From positions 802,745-866,744 of the forward strand of contig BCIH01000001.1 of NCBI GenBank assembly GCA_002897115.2: DNA of 64,000 nt, read 5' to 3'. Made by a program: the position numbers and the translations under genes. Positions 11,053 to 24,000 of the stretch are shown here, in pieces. Every line of letters begins with the position of its first letter. The first letter of the stretch is position 1. This DNA comes from Prototheca cutis (Eukaryota; Chlorophyta; Trebouxiophyceae; Chlorellales; Chlorellaceae). Below the pieces are notes generated by a model. That model had not been told where the DNA came from. It worked only from the letters and a program-made list of their open reading frames with translations, and did not search any database.

Positions 11053-11662
11053 CGGGCTGTGTGTCGCATGTACCAGGAAAGCATCGCTGTACCGTGCTTG
11101 TGCCTGCGAGTATATGTTTGTTTTCCTCGTGCAGGTAAGCCATTTTCGACTTTTGTTTCCCGTAATTCGTGTATGGATTTCTTCCCGACTCTTTTTCAAG
11201 TCGCTGCTCGTATAAGTGTGACAGCCGTCCTGACCGCCGGTCCGCGGAAGAAAGAACGCCCGTCACGTTTTTTCCGGGGCCCAGGCCCTAGGGTCTAGGG
11301 TCAAGGCCCGAGGGCAAATCGATTTTGCCCACGTCTGCGTGCAGAGCGTTGCGAGGAAGCTACGTGACTGGTCCTCCCTTGACCTAGCGGCCAGTTTGGT
11401 ATATAGCGACTCGTATCTACTTTCTTAAATAATAGGTTTACTTATCCAAGCTACAAGACACTGCCCACCTCGGCCCTCAGGTCAGTCCTCACCACATCGT
11501 ACCCATGCGCGGGCGGATGCCTCGCGACTGAGATTCACGCAGTGTTGTTGTCCGTGTCTATGAAAAGCATGGCGCCGTGGCCGTGCATGCTCAAAGTATT
11601 TGCATATTCACATATTGATCTTGCCCATATATTGCAGATCAGCGATCGCCCCACCCTCCAGC
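11053..11662. other. intergenic with TATA-like sequence
   Basis: Upstream of the urate oxidase gene. A tatata element lies at about 11400-11405 within an AT-rich patch (11400-11455), roughly 260 bases before the start codon. No gene is supported. Confidence 0.5.
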
Positions 11663-13140
11663 ATGGCTACACTCGCACTCCACCAGCACGGCAAGAGCAA
11701 GATTCGCGTCGGTCGCGTCTGGCGTGATGGTGATGGTGAGCCGGAGATGGGTGTGTTCCATTAGCATGTCATGCACATAACAATTTGTTTCGGTGCATGA
11801 TCGCTGGTGGCACGTGTGGGATGCGCTCTTTGAGACTCCGGGCTGCGCCGTTCCAGTGGACGTGGCGATCATGGGGGAGCTGGGTACCCATTTGAACTTG
11901 GCGTAGCCATGTCCCCGCCAATCCTTTCCCATCGGTCCCGACTGCCCCGTGAATGACTCTGAGGCGCCATGGCAGGAAGCCCTGACCCTCAATGGGCTAG
12001 GCTGTCCCTGAGTCAACATGTGCATCCACCCGCCTCCCCCCCTTCCCACGCAGTGCACACCTTTGCTGAGTTCCAGGTGTTCACCATGCTGGAGAGCGAC
12101 ATGGCGCACGCATTTCTGACCGACTCCAACCGCGGCATGACCTCCACCGACACTCAGAAGAACGTCGTCTACGTCGTGGCCAAGGAGGTGCGTGGTTGGT
12201 CTTGATTTCTTCTGGTCTCCTCCTTGCTCGGAACCATTCTGGCAGCGACCTGTCACATGCGATCCACCCACCCACCCACAAACAGATGGAAAAGCCTTGC
12301 TCGCCCGAGGAGTTTGCACTTGCCATTGCGCGCAAGTTTGTGTCCGAGTACCCGCTGGTTTCCAAGGCCAAGGTGTCTGTGGAGATGAAGCCCTGGACGC
12401 GGCTGAGCGTGGACGGCCGCCTGCACGACCACGGCTACGTGATGAGCGGCACGGAGCTCCGGACCGCGTATGCGACCTTTGACAAGTCGGGCGCGGCCGA
12501 GGTGCACGGCGGCATTCGGGACATGAAGGTGCTCAAGACGACGCAGAGCGGTTACGCCGGGTTCCTGCAGGACCGCTACACCACGCTGGGCGACGCGTAC
12601 GACCGCATCGTGGGCACCACCATCACCGCCACGTGGCGCTACACCCGCGCGCCGGCCTCCTATGACGCAGCGTTTGCCGCGGTGCGCGCCGCGTTCATCG
12701 CCGAGTTCTACGGCCCGGCCAAGCGCGGCGTTTACTCGCCCAGCGTGCAGTACACCCTCTTCCAAATGGGCTCCGTCGCCATCAAGAGGTATGCAGAGGC
12801 AGGGAGGGGCTTTTTGCTGCATGCGGGTGTGGCAGGGGTTGTCATTGGACGGGCGCACCAACTCAATCCCCCTGCTCACTCAATAGTTCAATGCTTCATC
12901 TGTCACGAAACACTTCACAAAAAGCATAGCAACCCCCCCCCCCCCCAACAAAACCCCCAACAAAACAGTGTGGCGGAGGTGGACTCGGTGTTCATCAACC
13001 TTCCCAACTTGCACTTTGTGCCCTGCACGCCCGTGGGCAGCACCTTCAACAATGACATCTACGTTGCGACCAACGAACCCCACGGCAACATCGAGGCGGT
13101 GGTCACCCGCAAGCAGGTGGTCCCCCACGCCAAGCTGTGA
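11663..13140 (+). CDS. urate oxidase (uricase), peroxisomal
   Basis: Exons 11663-11735, 12054-12187, 12286-12788 and 12969-13140, phase-consistent, 293 residues, close to the usual 300. The reaction is oxidation of urate by O2 to 5-hydroxyisourate, giving the algal cell access to purine nitrogen through allantoin. Family motifs seen: HGKSKIRVGRVWR near the N-terminus, STDTQKNVVYVVAKE (with the conserved Thr of the active site), QDRYTTLGDAYDRI and NLHFVPC. The last three residues AKL are a plausible peroxisome signal (PTS1). Intron 3 carries a C12 run before its acceptor. Confidence 0.96.
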
Positions 13141-13903
13141 GCGCTGGGATTGGGTGCGGCCCGGCGTCCCTTCCGATAAACCAAGCTGCTGCTGCCCTGG
13201 TGCTCGGTGGGCAGATGGTATTACCTCTGTTTTTCTTCTTCCTCCTCCTCCGACCGTTGTTTTCCCCCTGATTCAGCTCCTCAATTCTCTGCGCGCGTCT
13301 ACGGGGGGGTTTTGCATGCAACTTCAAAGAAGAAAAGGGTGTGGAGAGAGTCCTTGTCGCTTGGCCCTGCACTTTAATGCAGGCGCCCTCCCTGCCTAGT
13401 GAGATGAGTCCATGTACACTATCACTGTTACTGTGATCATCATGTGAGCCCCTCGGCTGTAACCTCGTACACTATTCTTCTTCAAGGGTCCGGCAGTTGT
13501 TGGGATGGCACAAGCTGAGAGGGGCTGGGGGCGGCAGTCAGTGCCGCATGGGCAATGCATATGCTTGTATCAACACATCAACGTTACAGTGCGGTATTGT
13601 GATCCAATGAGAACATTAATGCCTGACGAGGCCGCGTGAGGTTCTGCAATGAACATACAGGCTCCCAGGGCCTGGGCCAATCCTGGGTGTCAGGAGGCAG
13701 CCAGATGTTTCGACGTACCGGGCACCCAGCCCCCTCGCGCTCAGTGGTGCGACGGTGCACCCACACCGCGGTTGTTGGCAACCCCGTCCGCTGATCAGGG
13801 GCTGGCAAGGGGTGGAATTGTCGCAAGACGAGCACTTCATTCGTTGACCTTGTGAACGGATCAGTTGCCCCCGCCTGGACCGAGCTCGCGATCGAGGGCC
13901 ACG
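13141..13903. other. intergenic, no gene seen
   Basis: Spacer of about 0.76 kb between two plus-strand genes. It holds the uricase 3' region and the promoter of the Sar1 gene. No coding or RNA signal is found. Confidence 0.55.
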
Positions 13904-15036
13904 ATGTTCCTGTGGAACTGGTAGGGCCCACCGCGCGGGGCATGGCGGGGCGACCGAGGCGTGGTCCTTGTCATGTACAGTGGAATTGAATGACGCAGGG
14001 ATACATGGACCGCTCTCCTGTGGGCCTGAGCCCACCACGCGTCCGCGCACCCCGGTCTTGCAGGTTCCAGTCGGTGCTCAGCTCCCTGGGCCTCTACAAC
14101 AAGAATGCCAAGATCCTGTTCCTGGGCCTTGACAATGCCGGCAAGACCACGCTCATGCACATGCTGAAGGACGAGCGCCTGGCCCAGCACCAGCCCACCC
14201 AGTACCCAACTTCAGAGGTGGGCCGTGGGTGGATGGGTTGCATAAACTCTCTGCACTGCCTTTGGCCCTCACATGTGCTGCTCTGCCGTCCATCCCATTC
14301 CATCCCACAAATTGCCATCCACCCCCACACATGCACGCACACGCACAGGAGCTGCAAATGGGCGGCATCAACTTCAAGGCCTTTGACCTGGGCGGCCACG
14401 AGATTGCACGCAAGGTATGGAAGGATTACTACGCCAAGGTGGACGCCATCGTCTTCCTGGTGGACACGGCCGATCGCGAGCGGTTCCCAGAGTCGAGCCG
14501 CGAACTGGCATCGCTGTTGTCCGACGACTCGCTCTCTGACGTGCCCTTCCTCGTCCTGGGCAACAAGATCGACCTGCCACACGCCGGTGAGTAGAAATTT
14601 GGCGCGGGAGTGTGTGTGCTTTTGGGAGGGGGATTGTGTGGGAGGGTTTACGCCCCATCCTAACAGAGACACCGATGACAAAGCCTCCACCCCAACAAAC
14701 AAACGTAAAATATTTGCAGCCTCGGAGGACGAGGTGCGGTATGCCCTTGGACTGGCCAACCTGACCACGGGCAAGGGCAAGATTGACATCAAGAGCCTGT
14801 CCATGCGGCCCATCGAGATCTTCATGTGCAGTGTGGTAAGTCGCCGCATGGCGGGGAGGGGGGGCTTACAGAAAGGAAGGGGCGATGCCCCATATGTGCT
14901 GGTGTCACACCCCCTGCAGCCACTGCAACTCGTGCCACTCACCCCCGCCATCACACCCTAAACCCCCCGACAACAACAGGTCCGGCGGCAGGGTTACGGC
15001 GAGGGTTTCCGCTGGGTGTCGCAGTTCATCAAGTGA
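13904..15036 (+). CDS. SAR1: Sar1 small GTPase (COPII)
   Basis: Five exons: 13904-13920, 14064-14217, 14349-14586, 14720-14835 and 14980-15036, giving exactly 193 residues, the normal Sar1 length. The 17-nt first exon encodes MFLWNW, the amphipathic N-terminus that inserts in the ER membrane. Motifs: P-loop GLDNAGKT, switch II DLGGHE, NKID guanine specificity and a C-terminal [14 protein letters not shown]. Known role: GTP-bound Sar1 recruits Sec23/24 and starts COPII coat assembly at ER exit sites. All introns are GT-AG and phase-consistent. Confidence 0.97.
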
Positions 15037-15356
15037 GAAGACAGCTCTGCAGAATCGTGCCTGTAGTCGGTGCCTGTTTTGGAGAACGGCGGGTCTCAAG
15101 GAGCTGCCACTTTTTCCAGCACACACTGGAGCAGACGCTCCGCGCCGCTCGCGGTCGCATGTCTGGCGTATGCCGCATGCCAGGGATGCCTCCTGACATC
15201 ATGTTTTAATTTAGGGTCATGACCAACTGGAAAGCGCCCATGGGGGAGGGGGTAGGTCACACTTGGCACGGCATGTACACGGAGAAGGGGGGGTTGAATG
15301 AATTTTCTGGGTGCATGTCGTGAGCAGATTTCAACGACAGCCATGCCTGATTCGTT
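15037..15356. other. convergent 3' spacer
   Basis: Lies between the Sar1 stop and the stop of the minus-strand orphan. Nothing else seen. Confidence 0.55.
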
Positions 15357-16340
15357 TCAAGAGTTCCCAGAGGCAGAAGCCGCGCGCTCGGCGGCTTGGC
15401 CCACGACGGCCCCGACTCGCGCGAGGTCGCCCGTGGCGAGGACAAACCCGTATCCAAAGGGTCCTCGGGGAATGCGAGCGTCCTTTGGCGAGACCTGTGC
15501 GTTGAAATGGTGCACAAAGTTCCACTTGTGCTCGCCCGTGTTGTGGCTGGCCCAGGGCGGGGCTGCCGGGTCGCCCAGGTAGACGTTGCCCCCAGGCGGC
15601 CAGTCAGTGGCCGCGGCGCCAACCGCGATGCTGCCGTCAGCCGAGGCAAAGACGACGGCGTCACAGGGCGCGCCGGGACGCGGTGCGGGTGCTTCCCCTC
15701 CCACCGGCNCCTCCAGCCAGTCGTACCCGGGGTCCTGACCCTCGCCGCACCGCGCCGCCCGCGGACGCAGCGTGAACCGGCGGGGCAGGTGGCGCCGGTG
15801 CATGTACCCAGCCAGTGCTTCAAACTGCACAAACCAGTGGTGCTCCGAGGGGGGGATGCAGAAGGTCACGCGATAGCTGATCACATCAGGTGCCAGGAAT
15901 TTGACCGCCTTGGCCAGAACGACGTTGGACAGCACCGTTGTGTTCCGGGGAGGGCCCCGCCAGGGACCATGCTCCATGGGCCGGCCAGGCGGCCAGTAGT
16001 ATGCCATCTGGCACTCGGTGTATGCCTCGGTCCGGTTGGAATTTGCGCGGGCCAGCTTCCAGTTTGAGGAGCACGCGCCGCCGCTGTCCCCGGCGTTGCC
16101 AGCTTCGGTGGGGTTTTCCACCTCAGTGCATGTGCCGGGCTCGATGTCAAACGCACAGGCCGACTGCAGGCTCCCCCCGTTGCCGGGCTGCGGCTCAATC
16201 AGTTCCACGCCCCGGTACGTCATGCTCCAACTGCCGCCGCCGAGCCGTGCGTTGAGTGTCAGGGTCGTGGCACCCATGGAAAGTGTCAGGTCATTGCAGG
16301 GCCAGGGCTCCAGAGGCTGGGGCTCGGCGCTGGAAGCCAT
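15357..16340 (-). CDS. orphan single-exon protein
   Basis: Open minus-strand frame of 327 codons plus stop from ATG at 16340 (MASSAEPQPLEPW). An upstream in-frame extension to 16577 exists, but its composition looks non-coding. One codon is ambiguous (N at 15709). The body is rich in Trp, Pro and Gly with beta-type segments (SMGATTLTLNARLGGGSWS, VSYRVTFCIPPSEHHWFVQF by similarity of pattern, GEHKWNFVHHFNAQVSP), which suggests a beta-sandwich. I recognise no family. The gene is convergent with Sar1 and divergent from the IMPACT gene. Codon usage is as GC-rich as the neighbours, supporting real coding. Confidence 0.62.
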   Translation of the reverse strand: MASSAEPQPLEPWPCNDLTLSMGATTLTLNARLGGGSWSMTYRGVELIEPQPGNGGSLQSACAFDIEPGTCTEVENPTEAGNAGDSGGACSSNWKLARANSNRTEAYTECQMAYYWPPGRPMEHGPWRGPPRNTTVLSNVVLAKAVKFLAPDVISYRVTFCIPPSEHHWFVQFEALAGYMHRRHLPRRFTLRPRAARCGEGQDPGYDWLEXPVGGEAPAPRPGAPCDAVVFASADGSIAVGAAATDWPPGGNVYLGDPAAPPWASHNTGEHKWNFVHHFNAQVSPKDARIPRGPFGYGFVLATGDLARVGAVVGQAAERAASASGNS

Positions 16341-17136
16341 GGGAAAGGTGCCCTTGCAGAGGGGGCCAGTTGTCGCCTTATGCGGCCTGCTCAAGCCCCA
16401 GAGTTGGGCAGGGGGAGGGACTAAGGCCAAGACCCAGCCACCGCCCAATGTTGTGGCCGAATGGCATGCAGGGGTTGGAAAGCCGCAAATAGGTCCGGCC
16501 GGGGGCTCTGGGCAAGGAGGAATACCGAGGCACGTCATGTAAAATGTGTCCGGGGTACCCGCCAGCAGGCGCATCATTTACCCAATGTATGTGTGTCCAC
16601 TCGCATGGACGTGCCGCGCTGCGCATGCCTTCCCTACCTGGGACGGGTACGCTGCCACGAGATCACTTACACGGCGCCTGCGGTGGGCTACGCTGATCTT
16701 CGTACAGACCCCAACAATGATGCCCATGACATGCATTCACTTTGCTATATACAAAATCGCCGAGATCCACCGAAAGGGAATCTCCGCTGGAGGCCGAGCA
16801 GGTGGTGCCAGCCCGCGCCACACCCCGGCATTGCACAACCAGCTTGCTCGCAGGTCAGGTTTTCGCCGTGTCCACGACGTGACCGCTGCTGCACCTCGGC
16901 CTCCTGGGGGAATGGACACAATGTCATGTTTCATTCGAAATTAGCATAGTGTTGTCGATCCTTGAATGATACGTGCGCTCGTGATTTGTACGTAGCGTGC
17001 CTGCAGAGCCAACCCTGAAGGGCACGTCCTTCCTGCGAAAGCCGTCCGTGCAGGACAAATCCTGTCCCACCGGGCAGCCAGACCGGCGTGCCTGAGGCTC
17101 CATCGCGACCTACTCCATGGACCCGTTCCTGTGTTC
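16341..17136. other. divergent promoter region
   Basis: About 0.8 kb between divergent start codons. A 5' exon of the IMPACT gene could lie here, since its annotated start follows a splice-acceptor-like TTGCAG at 17154-17159. No gene is otherwise supported. Confidence 0.5.
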
Positions 17137-18687
17137 ATGAATTTGAGTGCGTATTGCAGTGAGGAGGCTCTAGACGAGCTGACGGCCATCGAGGCCATCT
17201 ACGGCGAGGATGCCGTGGCGGCGGACCCGGAATGCGGCACCGTGTGTGTCACCCTGGAGAGCGGGCCTGCCACCATGACCGCCGGTTTCCTGCTGGGTCC
17301 CGACTATCCAGCCCAGGAGCCTCCCATCGTGGAGTTGGAGAGTGCGCAGATCGACCCGAGCTGCTTTGCCTCCTGGACCGAGGAGCTGCCAGCGTTGTTC
17401 CAACCAGGCACGTCAAGGCTCATGGCGCCGGCGGCGGCGGCGGTGGTGGGGTTTTATTGGGCGTATGGCCCANCGGTACAACAGAGAACAATGGGAAAGT
17501 GATGCAGGGCAAGCCGGAAGTCATGGCTGCAAGGACGAGCCTTGATTATCGCAGACTGGTCTGCGCATGGAAACCCCCGAACCCATTCGTTACCGAACTC
17601 AGGCGAACCGGTCATGTTCACGTGGCTGGAGGCTCTGCGATCCCACCTGGAGGCATGGGCCGAAGCAAACGCGGCTGCGCGAGTACAGGAGCAAGAAGAA
17701 GAGCAGGGAGCCGATGAGCGGCAGGCGGGGCCGCCCTGCAGCCCACCAGCCAGCAGCGCCGACAGGACCAGGCGTGTTCCAGTTGCAGCAGTCAGCGATG
17801 CGGAGCTCATCCGCAAGCTGCACATCGTCCATGGCAAGCCATTTACTGAGAAAAAATCGACTTTTCAGGCACACCTGGCCTCTGTGTCCAGCGTGGAAGA
17901 GGTGCGGAGAATTTGGGGGGGGCCCTTGTGGCCAAGGGGGCGAGTTGTTGGGCTGGGTCTTCGCATTGAAAGGAATCAAATAATGCGCTGGTGATTCATG
18001 CCTGTCTCGACTTCCTCCCCGGTGCTTCTCCTTTCCTCAGGTGGAGACTTTCATGACGTATTTGTTGACAAAACCCAAGATTGCCCATGCCACGCACAAC
18101 ATGATGGTGAGTTGGCGGTGAGCATGCCTGTTGGTCGTCGCACATGTTTGTTCGTTCGCTCCTTTTTTCTTTGGTGCGGCTGGATTCCAGCACCCTGCAT
18201 GCCCCAATAAACCAGCACAGGCATATCGTTTCCAGCTGGACAAGGGGGCTGTGGCCCAGGACTGCGACGATGACGGCGAGACAGCTGCTGGGGGCCGCAT
18301 GCTGCATTTATTGCAGGTACGTTGGGCGGGTGGGTTTGCAATGCCATCGACTACTGCTTGAAGTTTTTGAGGGAAATGCAAGAATAATGGCCCAGGACGA
18401 CAGGGGTGCTCACCACAGTGGCTGCAACCTCGACCCGTCACAGTTCCCNTTGCACACCGACCTTCATCGGCCCTCCGACCCCCCCCCCCCTCCCACACTC
18501 CTCCATCCAAACGGTGCAGATCACGGGCGCCTGCGGTGTGTGTGTCGTGGTATCCCGCTGGTATGGTGGCGTTCTGCTCGGGCCTGCAAGGTTCACGCAC
18601 ATCAACAACGCCGCACGGCAGTTGCTGGCCGCGGAGGGGTGCATCCCTGCTGCGTCGGCAAGCAAGGGCCCTCGCTCGCGCAAGTGA
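17137..18687 (+). CDS. IMPACT-family protein (RWD + UPF0029)
   Basis: Exons 17137-17407, 17603-17901, 18041-18106, 18221-18316 and 18520-18687, about 299 residues. Residues 1-110 form an RWD domain (ALDELTAIEAIYGED, GPDYPAQEPP). Residues 180-299 form the UPF0029/YigZ domain (QDCDDDGETAAGGRMLHLLQ, VSRWYGGVLLGPARFTHINN). In yeast and mammals YIH1/IMPACT binds GCN1 and restrains GCN2, thus lowering eIF2alpha phosphorylation. The same role here is inference. Intron 1 appears to use a GC donor (17408-17409), the only choice that restores the frame. The N-terminus could be extended by an upstream exon. Confidence 0.9.
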
Positions 18688-18951
18688 CCATCATGTGCTG
18701 GAAGAGATTAGCCTCTCGGCTTGTAAAGCTGCTGGAGCGCCAGGCGTCGCGCTGTCGTGCAACGCCGCTTGACAGCAGCGCCTTGACAAGCACCCCAGCT
18801 GCGTTCCCATATTACATGGGTGGTGCCTTTTGCCTGCTGCGGCGCAGTGCAGCTGCCGTACAATACACAGACAATTGAAAACACAGAAACAAAGACAGAC
18901 AGAGTAAGGAAGCACAGAGTGTTTGCCAAAGTAGAAGTGCCTTGGAGAGAG

Positions 18952-20481
18952 CTAAGCCGCCACCAGCTCCGCGGTCTGAGTCCTGGCGACGGTTTGCCTG
19001 GCCACCTCAAAGGCCTGTTCCAAGTCGGCGATCAGGTCTCCTGGATCCTCAATTCCAGCTGCGGGGGTTGTTGTCATGTGGGGTGTGAGCTGATTGCTAC
19101 TGTTGTTGTTTCCTGGCAGCATGTGTTGTGAGGCGAAAATGCAAGGATTTCATGTGACGTGTCGAGAGCTCGGGACGCTCCGACTCTGCAGCACCAGGGG
19201 CACACCACCAATTGCAACGCGCGGCCTGCCTGAGATGCGGATGAGGTCGTCGGGGAGTCCTCGAGCGGCGCGGAGTTCGGCCGGGATGGAGGCATGACTC
19301 ATGAAACAGGGCATGGAGATGAGGGAGGTGACGCCTCCAAACGACACAGTGATCTTGAACAGGCGCGCTGCCTGGCAGATTGCCCGCGAAAGCTCGACGT
19401 TGCCTGTGCAGAACGACAGGATTGACCCCGGGGCAGATGCCTGGGCCTCGTGCACCTCCCTCCCAGGGGCATCGGCCAGGCCCGGCCAGGCCAGCGCCGC
19501 CACCTCAGGCTGGGCCTGCAGCCAGGCCGCCAGGCGCGTCGCCGTGGCGTTCTGGCGCTCCATGCGCAGCGCCATGGTCTTCATGCCGCGCGCCAGGAGC
19601 CAGCAGTCTGAGGGAGCGAGCCCCGTGCCTTCGGCATTCTGCAGGAAATAAATGCGCTCTGCGAGGTCCGGGTCGCGCACCGCCAGAACCCCCGCCATCA
19701 GATCGGAGTGGCCGTTCAAGAACTTGGTGGCCGAGACCATGGCGATGTCGGCGCCGAGATCCAGCGGGCGCTGGTACAACGGGGTCAGGATGCTGTTGTC
19801 CACCACCACCAGCGCGCCCGCAGCATGGGCGGCGGCGGAGATTGCCGCAATATCGGCCACCCGCAGCCGTGGGTTGGTCGGTGACTCGAGCATGACCAGC
19901 TTTGTCCGCCCGGGGACGAGTGCCGCGGTCACTGCTGCGACATCACACGTGTCGACGTTGGTCACGTCGATGCCGCGCCCAGGGACAACACGTGTCAACA
20001 GGCGCGAAGTTCCACCGTAAATATCGTCCCCAGCCACGATGTGGTCGCCCGCGGACAGGAGGTGCGTCACGGTGGCCAGTGCAGACATGCCGGATGTGAA
20101 CACGAAAGCGCGTGTTGCACCCTCCAGCGCTGCAAGTTGGGACTCTAGAGCCGTGCGTGTGGGGTTGCCGCTGCGAGTGTAGTCGTAGGGCCCGCCCTCA
20201 GTGGCTCCAGGCTGCTTGAAAGTGGCGGTCTGGTACAAGGGGGGGGAGCTGGCACCCAGAGGGTCCTCCGGCACAGCACCGCCCTGCACAAGCAGCGTGG
20301 ACAGGGCGTACCGCCTGGGGGTCTGCTTTGAAGCGGGTTCCTCGGAAGGGCCCGAGCCGGGGGAAGAACTCGCCCTGCAAGCCCGCGACCCGGCAGCACG
20401 TGCCGCAGACCGTGCCATACGGCACGGCGGGGGCCCCGCCGCCCTGAAGCAGGCGCCGCCCCTCCCCGCAATCTGATACAT
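18952..20481 (-). CDS. cystathionine beta-lyase, plastid-type
   Basis: Exon 1 19230-20481 and exon 2 18952-19058. This PLP enzyme cleaves cystathionine to homocysteine, pyruvate and ammonia in methionine synthesis. The first 45 or so residues after MYQIAGRGG are Arg/Ala/Ser rich, consistent with a plastid transit peptide (an in-frame ATG at 20631 would extend it). Motifs: PLYQTATFKQP, YDYTRSGNPTR, FTSGMSAL, the PLP lysine in SATKFLNGHSD (about residue 253), and MPCFMSHASIPAELR. The junction gives LIRISAGIEDPGDLIADLEQ, matching plant CBL, but needs a GC donor at 19229-19228. The reading frame would otherwise run on into unrelated sequence. Confidence 0.95.
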
Positions 20482-21009
20482 CTCGATGGGAAATGAAGTA
20501 ATGTTTGCTCGATCATGGGCACGGCCAGGTTTTGGGGTGGGCGCTGGGATTTGTGCATCGCATGAGATGCATTTCCGCCCTGGATTGCTGAGATCACGAA
20601 AACCACGCGCACTGGTGGATCGGAGAGGCACGCTGCTCTGCGATGCGTCGATGTGTCATAAGCTCAACCACGATGTGATCATTGGGCCCAAAAATGCATT
20701 TGTGGCAAGCGACCTGTAATGACAGGAAGCCCTGAGCTGGGGACGCAGCCAGTCCTGGCGAGCGCTGCAGTGGTCATGCCTTGCCTGTCCGTGCTGATGA
20801 TCCGGACGTAGTGGCATTGGTCCCAGGTAGGGACGCACGCATGCACGCCGTAAACCTCTGATTTGGCCTATCGAAGTGGCAGCTGTGAAGGCGCGTGCTG
20901 ATTGTACACAGCAGGGCTGTGGCAGGAGGAGCTTGCCAGTGCTGGACTGCAGCCGTGGCAGACCCAGCCATCTGAAGACGGGACCTAGGGGTGGACGCCT
21001 CGACCAGAA
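20482..21009. other. divergent promoter region
   Basis: About 530 bases between the CBL start (minus) and the RINT1-like start (plus). No further feature is recognised. Confidence 0.5.
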
Positions 21010-24000
21010 ATGGAGGTCGCCGTCACCGAAATAATGCCGAGCCGGGAGCTTCCCCCTCGTGCACAAGAGGCCTGCGGGGACAATGCCAACGGCAAGGACC
21101 TGGCTACAGCAGCAGCTGCCTGTGAGGCACTGGAGCGGCAACGGGAGCGGTTGTGTGGCGCCCTGGCTTCCGCGGCCGCGACGGCGTATAGGGAAGCTAT
21201 TGAGAAGTTGGAGGGCGCACACAGCGGCCATGCCGTGCCGTCGCAGCCGGCATTGCTTGCCGCCGAGCTGGACGAGCTGGAACAGGCAAGGAGACACCTG
21301 TCCCTACTCCAGGTCTGTGTCAGAAGGATCGTGGGGCCGCTGTGCATCACTGTAGATGTGAATACATCCCTGCATCAAGGACGCTGGATCGCAGCGGGCC
21401 AAGTGGATGATGATGTGCCTGAAACAAAGGGATCGTTGTTAAACCCCCACCACCAACCCTAAGGCCAACCGAACGATTTCCTTCCATGAACACAGGAGGC
21501 CCAGGCTTTTGCCAGGGCAGCGCTGCAATCTTCCCATCCCGTCGAGCTGGGTCTCCAAGACCTGGACAGGGCCAGGGAACTTGTGGACAACGTGAACACT
21601 CCCGAGCTCAGGGACGCAGTGCTGCACCAGTTCACTGCGGCCGTTCGGCGCCAGCTGGAGCTGGTACGGTCATGTGGGCTTTTCTGTTTGTTGCTTTGGA
21701 GGGCGGCGTTTGATGTGTCTGTGTCCTTCGAACTTCCCAGCGTGTTTTTATGGAGAAACGTGCACAAATACAGATCGGAACTGGCTGCACCTGGGTGCCT
21801 TTATTTCCAATGCAGGCAGAGGGCAGCCTGGAAGCCAGCCTGAGGTCTCGACTCCAGGCACGACTGGCCGAGGCCGGGTGGCCGCCGAGCCTGCTGGCCT
21901 CGCAGTCACGTACCGGGACGCATCGCGTTGAGCTTGATGGGGAGGATGTGGTCGCGGCCGCGGCAGCACTCGAGTGCCTGCAGGCTCGTGGTGCCAACGG
22001 AGGTGCTGGCGGGTTGATAGCCGACGCCGAAGGCAGCAGGAGCAGTGGTGATGCACTCGCTCCAGCAGACTTTCCCCCATCAGTCTCCTGGGTGGCAGAG
22101 GAGCTAGCCAAGCCCATGGTGGCCGCGCTGCACGCGCATTTCATGGCCGCAGGCCGCTCTGCACCAGGGTCAAACGCGCTGGCCCGGCCGGACAAGCCCG
22201 AGTGGCTGCTGGAGGCCGTGCTGCGGGCTGGGCGCCGGGCCGCAGAAGCCGCCGCGGACTTGGACGTTGCGCTTGCTGCGCAAAGGGAGGGCGCTGATGT
22301 CAACAACAGTGGGTTCGAGAGTGGGGAACTGCTGGATGTGGGCGTGGCAAGGTGTGTGCTGTCTCTTGGTCTGGCACCGATTCTTCAGCAGCAGGTGTTC
22401 CCGGAGCTGCTGGAGCTGGGGGAGCCCACGCTCTGGCTCCACCTGTTTGACGAACTCCTTGCTTTCCAAGAGAGGTGAGGTAGCGGTTTGGTGGGGAGAT
22501 GAGACGTATGTATGTAGCTTTCCTGGCTCTGGCTGCTGTGTCTCATCTCTAGGGGATGGGTCGCCGGGGTGCCATCACGCCGCCACTGCTGCTGAGCACA
22601 CCGGCCCTGCGCCGACCCGTCATTCTTTTCGCCAGCCATTGGGACGACCTAGGAATGGTGGAGACCATTGCCCCCAGCAGAACGTGACAGCACATAGTAT
22701 TTTGAAACATCACAGAATCAACACACACCCTATCCCCTTCAGGTACGCCGTTTTGTTGGGCGGCGACAGCGACACAAGCGCACTGCTGTCGCCGGCTGGC
22801 GGTACCGGTCTTTTCTCCCTGGCACTCGCGCCGGCCAGCGCCGCGCCGGCAGAGTCGCCGGCCGACTGCCTGGCCGGCAGCGGTCCGGCGGCCGAGGCCT
22901 GGCTCGCCGCGGAACGAGCCGACGCGCTGGCGCAGGTGGAAGGCGCAGCCGAAGCCCCGGGCGCGTGGCTCCGTGGGGCGAGTCTGGTTGAAGGCATCTT
23001 CGACAGCGACAACGATGACGGGGATGGCAGCGGCGGCGGAGACCACTCGCCGACAGGAGAACCGGAGGAGTTTTTGCCTACGGGGTTTGCGGAGCAGCTG
23101 GTCTCGGCGGTAGGGTCCCAGCTGCGACGCAGCTCGTTCCTCCACCTGCCCCAACACAAGCATGCCTTCGTCCAGGTGTTGCATCGCTGCTTGTCGCGCA
23201 AGCGAGGGGTGTCTTGCCTGCTTGGGCTTGTTGCGATCGCGCCTGGACTGCCAGGAGGCACGGCAACATCCTGGTCGCACCCCTTGTCACCGCACACATC
23301 ACACAACCGCACCTGCACAGGCGACAGTGGTGCCTGCACTGAAGAGTGCTCAAGGACTGCTTGAGCGAAGACTGGCCTCCGCGGCGGCGTTTGACGACTT
23401 GTTGGATGACTACTGGCTGCCGCGCGTGGCCTCTGCTGTCTGCACAGCGCATTACCTGGAACACCAGCTCAGGTGCTGCTGCTTGGGCTCATTTGGGAGG
23501 TTTTGGGGTCTCTGGGAGGGTGGATGGTTGCCTGGCTTGGGAGGGCTGTCCTGGGTCAACACACGTCACGTAATGATGGCGGCGAGGAGGTCAGCAGATG
23601 AGCACTCGTCATTGGGTGTGCCGACAACCCCACTCAGAGGCACCTGCACACCCCACCATGAGTTTGTTTTGCTTGCGAAAATGAAAACCCCAAGTATTCA
23701 CACTAAGAAAAAACACCGCTGCCGCTCTGCCACGGATGCTCCTATAAATTCCTGAGCACTGCAGGGAGCAGCAGGGAGTGGCAATGCTGGCGTTGGTACA
23801 GGAAGAAAACGCGGCGTCGCAGTGGGCGCTGTCGCCGCTGCTGCTGCCCTGTGCCAGAGGGTTTGCCTCGCTGAAACGTCAGTGGGGGTACCGGCTGGCA
23901 GAGCAGGCCGTTGCTGCCTTTCGCACCGTCTTTGATCCCTACAGGTGTGCATGCATGTCGGTGCAGTCAGCGGGGCAGTGGGGAAGTGTATGAACTGTGG

